Source of the DNA: an uncultured Clostridia bacterium
Lineage (GTDB): Bacteria > Bacillota > Clostridia > UBA1381
NCBI GenBank assembly: GCA_934487205.1
Contig: CAKSRS010000030.1
Coordinates: 1 to 31,818, forward strand
Reading direction: 5' to 3'
Length of the DNA: 31,818 bases
Each line of letters opens with the position of its first letter. Positions within the stretch are counted from its first letter, which is position 1. Under the pieces are notes generated by a model. The model was not told the origin of the DNA and ran no database searches. It saw nothing but the letters and a program-made list of their open reading frames with translations. Both the position numbers and the translations under genes were made by a program. Shown piece after piece: positions 16,618 through 26,248 of the stretch.

Positions 16618-19600
16618 TCAATCGCCCCTTTCCGTTCCATAACTATCGGAAATATTTTGCATACTTCCGCCCTTCCATATCATAACCTTTATTTCATCAA
16701 ACTTATGCGCAGTATCGGCATCATACCGTTTATATGACAGTCTCGCCGCATCCTGCGTATCGTTAATCTTTTTCACCGATACCAACCGCTTATCCTTATA
16801 CAAGGCGCAGTATATATCATAATCGACCGCCGATTCGGTATTTTTCCATTCGGCAATATAGCTTATACCGCCTGCCATTAATTCCTCTGCGGAAAATCCG
16901 CCGGCATTTATAAGCTCCTTAACCAGATATACCGTTGTCCGCTCCGTCTTATCGGGCGAAAAATCGAACTCCGTTACGTTGCCGTCCGACGATATGACAT
17001 ACGCCCTTATATCGGATTGCGGAACGCTTATTTTAAAACTGAACTCTCCGTTAATTCCCGTAACGCACTGGTCGCTGAAAATCCCACGGTACGGTCCGTC
17101 AATTCCGTAGCCGCCGTCAGCGCCGAACACAACCAGCGCCGCCGCACTGCCTTCGCGCCCCGACGGAATATGCCCCTTTATTGTGAACACATTATTTTCA
17201 TTTTCCGCCAATCGCTTTAATACAATGCTCTTTTCTATCGGCGAAAATGTTTCCGATATAACCGTTATTTTCAGTTCATATTCGCCCGCGCCGCTTTCAG
17301 CGATTATCAGCGAATCGGTGCACACGCCGTACGGCGCAAGGCTGTAATCTCTGCTGCACGAACGCAAAAGCTCCCCGCCGCGGTACAAATCATATCTTGC
17401 GGTAAACTGAATGTCCGTATCCGACGTGCTGCCGAAAACGGCGTCCGCCTTCATTGTTTCGGTCGGCTTATACTCATTCGTCTTATTGCCGATTATATCA
17501 ACCTGTACCGTATCGGTGCCGGCATCTTCAAACGCCGTTTTGATGTTTACATCATACACAGCTACCGTTTTTCCGCCGTTTGTTACTCTCACGGTAACGC
17601 GCCCCGTTTCGCCGACAGATGCGCAATTTTTCAAAATCAGTTCGGCATTGTTCCCCGAAAAACCTCTGTTCTGAACCAACACGGCATTTTGCGGCAATTC
17701 CGCCTCAACTTCAAAATTGTCCGCAGTATACTTTTCCAAATCTATTTTTATAAGTCCGTTCTCCGACGCACGGATATCGCCCGCGTCAAAGCTTAACATG
17801 CTGTTTTCCGACGCAAACACGGGATTTTCGATATCGCCGACAATATACATAGGCTCCGACGTGGCTTTGAAAGTAAAAATACCGTCCTTGCCGCAGATTT
17901 CCTCCGCGTTGCCCAAAGAGTCATAATATGTGACATTTTCGGCGCCGAGATTAAGCGTCACACACTTCGCATCGCCGAGAGTGTACAGTGCAAGCACCTT
18001 TTTGCCGAATTTATCACTGTCAAAACTGCAAATCCGCACATTTTTATCGTCGGAATCAATAATTTCGCCGCCTGCAGTGCGCGCCATGACATAATTCATG
18101 CCCGTAATCATGGCATAGCTGATTTCCGGGACAAAGCTCTTGCCCGATTTATCCCCGTATGCGCTCGCCGGGCTGACATGGCCGAACTGATGTTCCTTAT
18201 CGGTTTTTACAACGCCCTTTTTCTCAAAATTGTAAAATATCACCTTATCGCACAGTCCCGCCGCCTTATAGTAAACAGTCGCACGGCTGTTAAAAGCGCC
18301 CTTTGCTCGCTCGTCAATACCTTCATCCGCCGAACTGTAACCCGATTCGCTGCTCCAGACCTCCGCCGTTTTTCCGGTGTATTCGCGGAATTTATTTCTG
18401 AACCATTCGATACTTTGCGGCATGTCGGATTTTTCCGCCGCGTCATCGGCATATGCGTGCAATGTCACCGCATCAGCATAATCGCCCATGCCAGCATCCA
18501 TGGCGTCCGTGAAATAGTCGCGCCCCCAATATCCGTTTATACCCGTAACGGCGGGGCCGCCCACCTTTGCCGTCGGATCAACCGCCTTTATTTCCTCTGC
18601 CGACGCGCGCAAAAGCGCGGCATAAACCGCTCCGCCGTCTTTATTCAGATTAAAAGACGCAAGATTCGGCTCGTTCCAGATTTCATACTCTTTCACGCCG
18701 TACTCTTTAAGGATTTCCGCCGAATATCTGACATATTTCCGCCAGCCTTCAAGCTGTTTTGTCGTTTTCGGCATTTCGTTCCACGCCGAACAGTAGTCAA
18801 GGCTCGGCCCGCTCATAATCGGCAAAAGGCGCAGACCCTGTTTTTTCAGTTCCTCCGTGACGTTTTTCATGTTATGATTATTCCAGTCAAGCGTACCGTC
18901 CGATTCCATCGAGTTCCAGTCAAAGTTTGACCGTATTCCCGCGGAATTTGACTTTTTTATCATATCAACGCCGTTTTTTTGCACCGTTTTGTCGCCGTAC
19001 CATTCAAGATGCGCCGCGAACATAACCTCGTCGTTCAGTATACCGCTGGGGTCGGTTTTGAGCACGGCGACATTAAACGGATTAAATTCCGATTTAATCC
19101 CGCCGCTTTCTGCAGTTACAACATAGCGGTAAATTCCGCAGTCCGTCACACTGCCGATGTCGACATCAACATTTTTACTTTTTCCCGATTTAATGTCATA
19201 TGTCTGCGTTTTGTCAAAATACACGCGGTTGCCTTCGTCAATCAGCCTGAACCGCACCGCCGCCGTTCTGTCCTGTGCCGATACGTTTTCAATCTTGGTG
19301 CTGATTATTTTGCTCTCGTCATACCAGCGGAACGCGTTGCCGGACTCGTCCGTCTGCGCGGTGACGTAAATGGGATTTACGTCCCTCCGCCGCGTAACGC
19401 GGACGCTCTTCACCGCCATTACCGCCGCGGACACCGTCTCATCAATTCCGCTTATTTTTACGCCGAGACGGAAGTCATACTTTCCGCCGATTCGCTTATA
19501 GAAAAATCCGTCGTCCACCGAAAACACCGCTGTTTTCCACTCGTCCGTACCGCTCGTGTAAATCGTCCCCGCGGATTTTGCCGTCAGCTTTTCCGAATCA

Positions 19601-19941
19601 TATTCGAGCGCTATAAATCCCTTTCCGCCGTCATGATATGTTACCTCAAAATCATACACTGACCCGTCATGAATACCGGCTTTAAAGCTGTTTTCAAACG
19701 TAAAATTTACATGCGCGTTTTCATCGGGGCTCATCAGAAGGCATGCCTGCCCGCCGAGAGCCGATGTTTGCGGTAGGGCGGCACTGTCGTTTTCAACGCG
19801 TGCAAAACCCGAAACGGCAACCTCCGTCCCAAAAACTGCCTCGGCAAAATCGGACGTCTGCGCCGATACCGCCGGCATTGGCACTTCGCATGATACAATC
19901 GCCGCCGCAATTACCGCGCAAAATATTTTCTTTATATCCAC
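16618..19941 (-). CDS. Secreted clan GH-A glycoside hydrolase, 1107 aa, distinct C-terminus
   Basis: This paralogue of the neighbouring glycosidase shares the N-terminal beta modules and barrel closely (shared strings include GILND, SFDWNSM/NFDWNSM, TLDWNNHNMK and DPTAKVGGP). Acid/base is Glu424 (EIWNEPN) and nucleophile candidate Glu532 (VWSSESGY). In place of the CBM9-like domain it has extra beta-modules (about 790-1000) and a terminal domain with EIKVMIWKGG, similar to the C-terminal domain of the two LamG-like proteins. The frame is open to 19989, but the GTG at 19941 has GGAGG eight bases upstream and gives a proper signal peptide (MDIKKIFCAVIAAAIVSC..., cleavage near AVSAQ), so I start there. 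It begins 19 bases after the SLH gene. The Cys in the leader is not in a clear lipobox. Linkage specificity is unknown. Confidence 0.85.
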   Translation of the reverse strand: MDIKKIFCAVIAAAIVSCEVPMPAVSAQTSDFAEAVFGTEVAVSGFARVENDSAALPQTSALGGQACLLMSPDENAHVNFTFENSFKAGIHDGSVYDFEVTYHDGGKGFIALEYDSEKLTAKSAGTIYTSGTDEWKTAVFSVDDGFFYKRIGGKYDFRLGVKISGIDETVSAAVMAVKSVRVTRRRDVNPIYVTAQTDESGNAFRWYDESKIISTKIENVSAQDRTAAVRFRLIDEGNRVYFDKTQTYDIKSGKSKNVDVDIGSVTDCGIYRYVVTAESGGIKSEFNPFNVAVLKTDPSGILNDEVMFAAHLEWYGDKTVQKNGVDMIKKSNSAGIRSNFDWNSMESDGTLDWNNHNMKNVTEELKKQGLRLLPIMSGPSLDYCSAWNEMPKTTKQLEGWRKYVRYSAEILKEYGVKEYEIWNEPNLASFNLNKDGGAVYAALLRASAEEIKAVDPTAKVGGPAVTGINGYWGRDYFTDAMDAGMGDYADAVTLHAYADDAAEKSDMPQSIEWFRNKFREYTGKTAEVWSSESGYSSADEGIDERAKGAFNSRATVYYKAAGLCDKVIFYNFEKKGVVKTDKEHQFGHVSPASAYGDKSGKSFVPEISYAMITGMNYVMARTAGGEIIDSDDKNVRICSFDSDKFGKKVLALYTLGDAKCVTLNLGAENVTYYDSLGNAEEICGKDGIFTFKATSEPMYIVGDIENPVFASENSMLSFDAGDIRASENGLIKIDLEKYTADNFEVEAELPQNAVLVQNRGFSGNNAELILKNCASVGETGRVTVRVTNGGKTVAVYDVNIKTAFEDAGTDTVQVDIIGNKTNEYKPTETMKADAVFGSTSDTDIQFTARYDLYRGGELLRSCSRDYSLAPYGVCTDSLIIAESGAGEYELKITVISETFSPIEKSIVLKRLAENENNVFTIKGHIPSGREGSAAALVVFGADGGYGIDGPYRGIFSDQCVTGINGEFSFKISVPQSDIRAYVISSDGNVTEFDFSPDKTERTTVYLVKELINAGGFSAEELMAGGISYIAEWKNTESAVDYDIYCALYKDKRLVSVKKINDTQDAARLSYKRYDADTAHKFDEIKVMIWKGGSMQNISDSYGTERGD

Positions 19942-19960
19942 CCTTTTTACCTCCAAAAAC

Positions 19961-22696
19961 TTAACGGCCCAATGCTTTCTGATATACAAAAATCTGTTTA
20001 AGCGCGCCCGACCTTAAATTCAGCAGAACGGTTGAGCAATTTTTCCCCGTCAGCTTATAGCTGCGGACATCGCTTATATCTCCGCTGCGAATCCTGTTTT
20101 TCTCCGACTCGTTTTCATCATATATCGTGTACTTCGTACTGCCGCCGTCTACCGCCTCATCAAAAACGCCGTACGGCAAATCCACACCGTTATATGTGAT
20201 TTTTATAACGCCGCCGTTGGTTTCAAGCGCATATCCCTTCGCCAGCTGAAATTTGGCGTTGCGGTAATTCCACTGCCATGCGCTGCTGTCGCCCTTGCCG
20301 AGACCGCTGTACCAGTTGGAATTTACACCGTCATTGTTAAACGTCATCGTGCGCACATCAAACATCTTGATTATATCGCACACCGACGTTTCGGCAGAAT
20401 TGGTAACCACCCGCAGAATATCGCCGCGCGTAAGCCCCGCAAGCTTGCTCTCCGCCGTTCGGTCAACCGGGAACTTTACCGTATTGCCGCCCGCATAACC
20501 CATAATCTGCTTTACGGGAAGATTGTCCTCATCAAGAGCCGCCACGCATTTGTCATACATAAACACCGTATCGTAATCATTTATCGGTTTCTGCTTTAAC
20601 ACGATAACATCGGTATATTTATTGTTTTCGTTGTAATTATACGATTCTATCGCATAATACCAGTCATGCTCAAACGTGTGCGCCGTGTTGTACATATCCG
20701 CGGTTTCCTCGCACGGTTCACCGTTTATCAGAATTTTGCCTTCGGCATTTGCACTCGGCACAACAAAAAGTTTCGTTTGCGAACTGTTATACAGCGTATC
20801 CATGCCAAATCGCTTGAGATTCCATGAATATATGAGTTCCTCCGAACCGTCATGCAGTCTTGTAAGCGTATTTTTTTCGTCCTCGCCGTTGGCAAGATTA
20901 TATGTGTCTATCTCGGATATTTCGCCGCGTGAATTGAGTTTTATGCGCAAAATCTGTCTTGTAAAATTAACCTTTATGTAATCGTCCGTGTTGCTTACCT
21001 CAATCTCGCCCGGAAATGCGGCAAAAAACTTTTTGTACCCTTCCGGAAGGCGGTAACCCGTACCGTCCACCGTCACTCTGTCGGCAATATCATATAAATG
21101 GAACGCTTTATCCTGCTCATAGACGGTCATACAGAATTTGCTGTCATATTCATCGCGGCTTTTTACCTTCATCGCGTATACGACCCGCATATCCTCGCCG
21201 CCCGCCTGCACCCGGACAATATATCCGAAGCTGTCCGGCACAGCCGTAACATCGGCGCCGATATTCAAAAGCGCAAAATCATCAATTGCATTTTTCCCGA
21301 CTTTTACGGTTTCGCCGCCGATAACGGCAGTTTCTTCCTCCAAGTCGAATTTATCCAGTCTGCCTTCCTTTTTTCCGCGGCATACGATAAATTCCGCATA
21401 CCTTCCGTCCTCCGATTCCGCAACATTAAACACCGACGGCATATCGGAAGGCAGCTGCGACTCGTTTCCGTAAACATCACGGATAATCAAAATATCATAA
21501 TTGTCAAGATTTATCGTACGCGACGCGTCAATGCTGTACAAAATATTATTGTATCCGTCATAATTGCCCGCAATGAAAACCGAATAGCTTTTTATAATCA
21601 TAAGATTACAGTCCGCGCCGTCACCGCTATTTAAAAGGCGTACGCTGCCGCGCATTTTTCCCTCGGCAAAATCTTTCATGACGTCCGCAAGATTGCCGCC
21701 GAATGGCTTTCCGTTATACACAACCTGTATGCCCTTTTCTATATCGCGGTACGCCGTGGAAGATTTTTCTTCCGTCTTATAATACCTGAGCCGAAAATTC
21801 GCCGTGTCAAAACTATGTATCAAATCGGCGCTTATCACCAGCTCATCGGAACGGCTTTTAACCGGCTCCGCATATAAAAGCGTATATGTGCCGTCCGTTT
21901 CCTCACGGTACACATATTCAACATACTTTCCGAACATTTCGTCCATGCCGCTGCCGTCGAAAAGCGACATTTCGGTATCGTCAATCCGCACACCGCCTTT
22001 TTTGACTTCGGCGCTGTCCCGTAAATTTGCGCCGTACACAGCCGTGACTACACCTTTTTTGGTATAAACGCCGTGATAAATCGAAAACAGCGTTTTTTCA
22101 TCATCTACACTGCCTTTATTTACGCCCGACGGCAAAACGGCATTTGCCGACATGCCTTTATACAAAAGCTCCGCCGCCTCCGCCATGCTGACAGCTGTTC
22201 TGTCGCTGACTTTTGCCGAAACGCCCATATTCTCCGCCGTTTTAACATAAGCGGACATGGGCTCGCCCTCAAACGCGGCAAAATTGCCGTATCCCGCTGC
22301 GCAAACAATAATTTTACACACCTGTTCATACGTTACGGGACTGTCCGGATTGAATTTTTTGTCTGCCGACGGACTTATTACGCCCGCCTCAAACAGGGCG
22401 TTTATACTGCCCGCCGCCCAATAGTCTGCGGGAACGTCGGCAAAATACCGCACGTTTTCGGACGGCGCCGCACAAATTGCCTTCGCCGTCATGTCCGCAA
22501 ATTTTGCACGCGTCACGGCGGCGTTCTCGTCATAGCCTTCCTCCGTATCTATATTCAAAACTCCCAATCGGTTAAACACCGTGATTTCCTTTGCACGCGC
22601 CGCTGCCGCGGTTTCCGCCGACGCGATGCACGGAATCTGACATATAAACAGCACCGCCGCCGCAAGTATTGATATATGCTTTTTTATACCTGACAT
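19961..22696 (-). CDS. Cell-surface protein with N-terminal SLH domains, 911 aa
   Basis: A signal peptide (MSGIKKHISILAAAVLFICQ, cleavage near ASAE around 27) precedes SLH-type repeats at about 35-190: FNRLGVLNIDTEEGYDENAA with TRAKFADM, then YFADVPADYWAAGSINALFEAGVI with FNPDSPVTYEQVCKII, then a degenerate third. SLH domains bind pyruvylated secondary wall polymers and hold proteins on the Gram-positive envelope. The remaining ~700 residues are beta-strand-rich with recurring YVEYVYREE/VVTAVYG-like segments; I do not recognise a domain and see no catalytic motif. The ATG follows GGGAG. It lies 25 bases after another SLH gene and directly before two secreted glycosidases, so a scaffold, receptor or wall-coat function in glycan capture is inferred. 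Confidence 0.82.
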   Translation of the reverse strand: MSGIKKHISILAAAVLFICQIPCIASAETAAAARAKEITVFNRLGVLNIDTEEGYDENAAVTRAKFADMTAKAICAAPSENVRYFADVPADYWAAGSINALFEAGVISPSADKKFNPDSPVTYEQVCKIIVCAAGYGNFAAFEGEPMSAYVKTAENMGVSAKVSDRTAVSMAEAAELLYKGMSANAVLPSGVNKGSVDDEKTLFSIYHGVYTKKGVVTAVYGANLRDSAEVKKGGVRIDDTEMSLFDGSGMDEMFGKYVEYVYREETDGTYTLLYAEPVKSRSDELVISADLIHSFDTANFRLRYYKTEEKSSTAYRDIEKGIQVVYNGKPFGGNLADVMKDFAEGKMRGSVRLLNSGDGADCNLMIIKSYSVFIAGNYDGYNNILYSIDASRTINLDNYDILIIRDVYGNESQLPSDMPSVFNVAESEDGRYAEFIVCRGKKEGRLDKFDLEEETAVIGGETVKVGKNAIDDFALLNIGADVTAVPDSFGYIVRVQAGGEDMRVVYAMKVKSRDEYDSKFCMTVYEQDKAFHLYDIADRVTVDGTGYRLPEGYKKFFAAFPGEIEVSNTDDYIKVNFTRQILRIKLNSRGEISEIDTYNLANGEDEKNTLTRLHDGSEELIYSWNLKRFGMDTLYNSSQTKLFVVPSANAEGKILINGEPCEETADMYNTAHTFEHDWYYAIESYNYNENNKYTDVIVLKQKPINDYDTVFMYDKCVAALDEDNLPVKQIMGYAGGNTVKFPVDRTAESKLAGLTRGDILRVVTNSAETSVCDIIKMFDVRTMTFNNDGVNSNWYSGLGKGDSSAWQWNYRNAKFQLAKGYALETNGGVIKITYNGVDLPYGVFDEAVDGGSTKYTIYDENESEKNRIRSGDISDVRSYKLTGKNCSTVLLNLRSGALKQIFVYQKALGR

Positions 22697-22721
22697 AATT
22701 AACTCCCTTCGCTGTACGGCT

Positions 22722-24317
22722 TTATTCCAAAAATCCCAACAATACGTAAATTATTCTCGCCGCTTCGGCTCTTGTCGCACTGCCCGCGGGATTAAAATAT
22801 CCGTTTTCGTCACCCGAAACAATCCCCGCTTTTTGCAGCGCCGATACCGCGCCGCGCGCATATTCCGAAATTTCGTCCGAATCAATAAACAGCTTTTCCG
22901 CCGTTTTTTCGGTACATTCTATATCGCACGCCTGCATGCCGTTATAAACCATAACGCACAAATCCTGCCGCGTGATATTCATGCCCTTTCCAAATACCGT
23001 ATCCGAAACGCCGCTTGCTATCCCCGCAAGTTTCGCCGTTCTTACATATTTATAACACCAGTCGTCCGGCAATATATCGGTAAACTCTATATTCCCGCCG
23101 ACCAGTTCGACCTTGAGCGCGTCGGTCAGCATCTTTACAAATTCTTCACGCTTTACGGCATCATTCGGACAAAACTCCGTCGCGCTCCGTCCGTTTACAA
23201 TGCCCTTATTGTAAAGCTTTGTTATTGCGTCTCTTGCCCATTCCGCGTCCTTTATATCGGTAAATACATCATATTCCTCATTCGTCTGTGCCGGATTTAC
23301 GGGGACGGTTATAACCGTTCCGCCATAGCTGTTATTTCCGCTTGAGCTGCCGCCACCCCCACCGCTGCCCGACGGCTGCGTCGGTTCGGTATAGCCGTTT
23401 ACAAACGCCGCGATTGCCGCAATATCGGCAAATCCTCCGCGCGCCGCCGCTGTGCAGACAGACGTCGTGATTTTAGATGAATTTATACCCATATACGCAC
23501 TGTAATCGGTCAGAACCGCGCGTATTTTTTCCGCATTTCCGGAATTATTTACAGTACACAAAATAATCGCACTTTTCAGCTCGGAGTCAAACTCCTCCGC
23601 ACTGCTTATCCCTCTGCCCGACATGGTATCTGTCAGATTTTTTGAGAAATTTTTGTCATAGTGCTTAAATATTTCGTCCTTTTCGAAAATTTCCGTATAA
23701 TTGCCGATATCCGAAATCATCTTCTTATTAAGCGCCGCCGCCAACATGGACTTTTGCGCAAGCTCCGCCGCCGTATCGGAATCCGGATTCTGCACCGCCG
23801 CAAGAGACCTACGCAGAATATCCGCCGTCTCCGACAAATCGGTCACATTGCGGATATCACTAAAAATCCCCAAATCATTGCTTTTCGTCCTCAGAATACT
23901 TTCTATATCCGCGTCCGGCGCGGTCAGTTCCGCCAACGCTGCGGCGTTTTTCTCCGCGTCAATAAAGTCGAAATCTATTATGTACGGCTCTTTGAGAATG
24001 TCCGCACCTATAAACGCACTGTAGCGGCCGCTGTTTTCCAGCGCAAATTTGAAATCATATTTATTTTCCGTTTCCGCGTCGATATCGCCGTAGTACGCAA
24101 TTCCGTCCGAATTTCCGCCGCTCCATATATTCTCGCCGTAAAAATCCGACGCGGCGTCGGTGACGGTGAGCGTCACCTTTTGTCCGACGCGTATTCCCTG
24201 TATTTCGCCGGCAAGTTCTATTCCGCCGTCACAAACAAACCGCGGGATTTCCGCCGACGCAGCCGATGCCGTAAGGCATGCCGCAAGCGCTATCCCGATT
24301 ATTAGTTTTTTATGCAT
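22722..24317 (-). CDS. Cell-surface protein with three C-terminal SLH domains, 531 aa
   Basis: The signal peptide ends near residue 22 (LTASAASAE). Residues about 25-115 are beta-rich (VGQKVTLTVTDAASDFYGEN), 115-310 largely helical, then a Gly/Ser linker (GSGGGGGSSSG, about 315-340). Three SLH repeats occupy 347-531: FTDIKDAEWARDAITKLYNKGI with KREEF, FTDILPDDWCYKYVRTAKLAGI with ITRQDL, and FIDSDEISEYARGAVSALQKAGI with ATRAEA. The TRAE-type motif that contacts the wall polymer is clearest in the third. The frame extends to 24341, but the ATG at 24317 gives the clean signal peptide and has AAGGCAGGG upstream. It sits between the importer and the secreted enzymes. Its N-terminal domain is unrecognised and could bind glycan and hand it to the lipoprotein. 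Confidence 0.87.
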   Translation of the reverse strand: MHKKLIIGIALAACLTASAASAEIPRFVCDGGIELAGEIQGIRVGQKVTLTVTDAASDFYGENIWSGGNSDGIAYYGDIDAETENKYDFKFALENSGRYSAFIGADILKEPYIIDFDFIDAEKNAAALAELTAPDADIESILRTKSNDLGIFSDIRNVTDLSETADILRRSLAAVQNPDSDTAAELAQKSMLAAALNKKMISDIGNYTEIFEKDEIFKHYDKNFSKNLTDTMSGRGISSAEEFDSELKSAIILCTVNNSGNAEKIRAVLTDYSAYMGINSSKITTSVCTAAARGGFADIAAIAAFVNGYTEPTQPSGSGGGGGSSSGNNSYGGTVITVPVNPAQTNEEYDVFTDIKDAEWARDAITKLYNKGIVNGRSATEFCPNDAVKREEFVKMLTDALKVELVGGNIEFTDILPDDWCYKYVRTAKLAGIASGVSDTVFGKGMNITRQDLCVMVYNGMQACDIECTEKTAEKLFIDSDEISEYARGAVSALQKAGIVSGDENGYFNPAGSATRAEAARIIYVLLGFLE

Positions 24318-24361
24318 AATGCCCTGCCTTTCCGTCCGCAAAAATGCAGACCGTCCATGTA

Positions 24362-25279
24362 TCAGCCCTTTACACCGCCTATGTTTATACCGCCCATGAT
24401 GTGCCGCTGGAACAAGACAAATATTATAAACGGCGGTATGCTTGAAAATACAAGCGCCATCATATACGTATTCATTTTTACCGACGTATCACTCTTCATC
24501 GAATAAATCATTACGGGCAATGTCCGCAAATCTTTATCGCTCAGAACGAGGTACGGCATGAAAAACTCCGTCCAGCCGCTGCTCATCGACATAATTGATA
24601 TATAAATAACAATCGGCATACTCAGTGGCAACATGATTTTGAAAAATGTTTTTATATCATTACAACCGTCCAGCTTTGCTGCCTCTATGTACGATACGGG
24701 TATCGAATCAAAATAGTTTTTAAACAATACTATATTAAAAGAATTTGCCGCCGCGTTCAGCCACATGGGCCAATACGTATTGATAAGGCTCACCTCCCAC
24801 GAGAATTTTCCTATCAGCGGAAAGCTCAGAAAAGACATAAAAAGCGGCACTATACGCATTTGACTCGGCATCATCATCGTCCATACAATAAGCGCAAATA
24901 TAAGCTTTGTGCCCTTTGGTTTAAGCTTTGATATAACGTATCCGCCCAATCCGCAGACTATCAGCGTGAATACAACGTTGCCCAAAGACAGAATAAGCGT
25001 ATTTACAAACACCCGCTGAATTTTGAGTAGCGACCATGCCTCTTTAACCCTCTGCACTGCCAACTCCGCCGTCAGATTTTTCGGAAAAAAGCTTATCCCC
25101 TGATATATTTCCTGCGTATCTTTAAACGCCGTCAGAATAACCCAAAGCGTCGGCAGAATTGCCGCGGCACACAAAATTACAAGAATAGCGAACATTACCC
25201 AATAAAACAATCGTCCCTTAAATGTTTTAAGGTCGGCGCTGCAAAGTATGCCCGTAGGTTTTTCACTGAATTTTTTCAT
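24362..25279 (-). CDS. Carbohydrate ABC transporter permease (MalG/MsmG type)
   Basis: A 305-residue inner-membrane permease with six predicted hydrophobic segments and the cytoplasmic EAA loop (EAAKLDGCNDIKTFFKIMLP), which docks the ATPase. The C-terminal HIMGGINIGGVKG is typical of the MalG half of sugar importers. The ATG at 25279 is chosen over 25294 because GGAGG lies eight bases upstream of it and the family start (MKKF...) is basic before the first membrane helix. It is 18 bases after the partner permease stop. It works with the neighbouring permease and the lipoprotein; no ATPase gene is in the window, so a shared MsmX/MsmK-type ATPase must be used (known for this family, inferred here). 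An oligosaccharide is the likely cargo. Confidence 0.93.
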   Translation of the reverse strand: MKKFSEKPTGILCSADLKTFKGRLFYWVMFAILVILCAAAILPTLWVILTAFKDTQEIYQGISFFPKNLTAELAVQRVKEAWSLLKIQRVFVNTLILSLGNVVFTLIVCGLGGYVISKLKPKGTKLIFALIVWTMMMPSQMRIVPLFMSFLSFPLIGKFSWEVSLINTYWPMWLNAAANSFNIVLFKNYFDSIPVSYIEAAKLDGCNDIKTFFKIMLPLSMPIVIYISIMSMSSGWTEFFMPYLVLSDKDLRTLPVMIYSMKSDTSVKMNTYMMALVFSSIPPFIIFVLFQRHIMGGINIGGVKG

Positions 25280-25297
25280 TTTCCTGCCCTCCATGTA

Positions 25298-26218
25298 CTA
25301 ATAATCCGCCTCTATCTTTTTGTTCAGATAGAAATAAAAGCAGGTAAACACTATTAAAATAAGAAACATTATAACGCCCAATGCAAGCGCATGTCCCGCT
25401 CTGCCGTTTACAAAGCCGTATTTATACAGCTGAAATCCCAGCGATAAAGACGCATTGTTCGGTCCGCCGCCCGTCATCGCCATAGGCTGCTCGTTTACCT
25501 GAAAAACGCTTATAATCTGACGGACAAAATTAAGCAGAATTATTCCGCGCAGCTGCGGAAAAGTTATGTGCCGTATGCGGCGGATAAGTCCCGCGCCGTC
25601 GATAATCGCCGCCTCGTAAAGTTCGGCGGATATCGACTGTACCGACGCATAATATAAAAGCATCGCGCTCGGCAGTCCCGACCATGTCATGGCAATCGTA
25701 ATATATAAAATGGTAAATCTTCCGTCATTAAGCCATGTATAAGGTTCCATTCCCATTTTTATCAAAACGGTATTCAAAAGTCCCGCTGCGTCGGGATAAT
25801 ACATGTAATACCACATAAGCAGCGCCGCTACACCCGGAATTACCGCCGGGAGATATATCAAAACACGGAAACCGTTTTTGAAATGCACCATCTCATTTAT
25901 CATCACGGCGATAATTATCGGCGGAACAAATCCGACTATCAGCGACCAGAAAACATACACAAGCGTATTCGCCATTGTCGGCAAAAACTGTGTATCCTTT
26001 ATAACTTCAATATAATTTTTAAGTCCGACAAATTTCGTCGGTGTATAACCCTTCATACTGAAAAACGACCATATCGTTCCCGTAACCATCGGCCGCCAGA
26101 TTATCAGATAAAGAACTATCACCGTAGGCAAAAGCAGCAGCCACGCACTGAGATTTTTTAGAAGCTGCTGCTTTTTAATACTGCCATGCGTCTGCTGCGC
26201 AGATTTTTTATTCAACAT
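25298..26218 (-). CDS. Carbohydrate ABC transporter permease (MalF/MsmF type)
   Basis: A 306-residue permease with a hydrophilic basic N-terminus, six hydrophobic segments starting at LSAWLLLLPTVIVLYLI, and the EAA loop ELYEAAIIDGAGLIRRIRHITFPQL. The MTGGGPNNASLSLGFQLYKYGF segment is characteristic of MalF/LacF-like sugar permeases. I use the ATG at 26218, eight bases after AAGG; the TTG at 26236 would precede that ribosome binding site. It is the second cistron, separated from the binding-protein gene by a 69-base spacer containing a GC-rich hairpin. It forms the heterodimeric channel with the following permease gene. Confidence 0.93.
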   Translation of the reverse strand: MLNKKSAQQTHGSIKKQQLLKNLSAWLLLLPTVIVLYLIIWRPMVTGTIWSFFSMKGYTPTKFVGLKNYIEVIKDTQFLPTMANTLVYVFWSLIVGFVPPIIIAVMINEMVHFKNGFRVLIYLPAVIPGVAALLMWYYMYYPDAAGLLNTVLIKMGMEPYTWLNDGRFTILYITIAMTWSGLPSAMLLYYASVQSISAELYEAAIIDGAGLIRRIRHITFPQLRGIILLNFVRQIISVFQVNEQPMAMTGGGPNNASLSLGFQLYKYGFVNGRAGHALALGVIMFLILIVFTCFYFYLNKKIEADY

Positions 26219-26248
26219 ATTACCGACCTTTCTCAATCCGGCAATTGC

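Noticed and set aside
18178..18930. A 250-codon open frame on the plus strand inside a glycosidase gene
   Set aside because: It is antisense to well-conserved catalytic-barrel coding sequence, has low-complexity basic composition, and no ribosome binding site; the same applies to other long antisense frames in 7537-24317.
7537..24317. Cellulosome-like components (dockerin or cohesin) or LPXTG sorting signals
   Set aside because: No duplicated calcium-binding dockerin loops, and no LPXTG followed by a hydrophobic tail, are visible in any of the secreted proteins.
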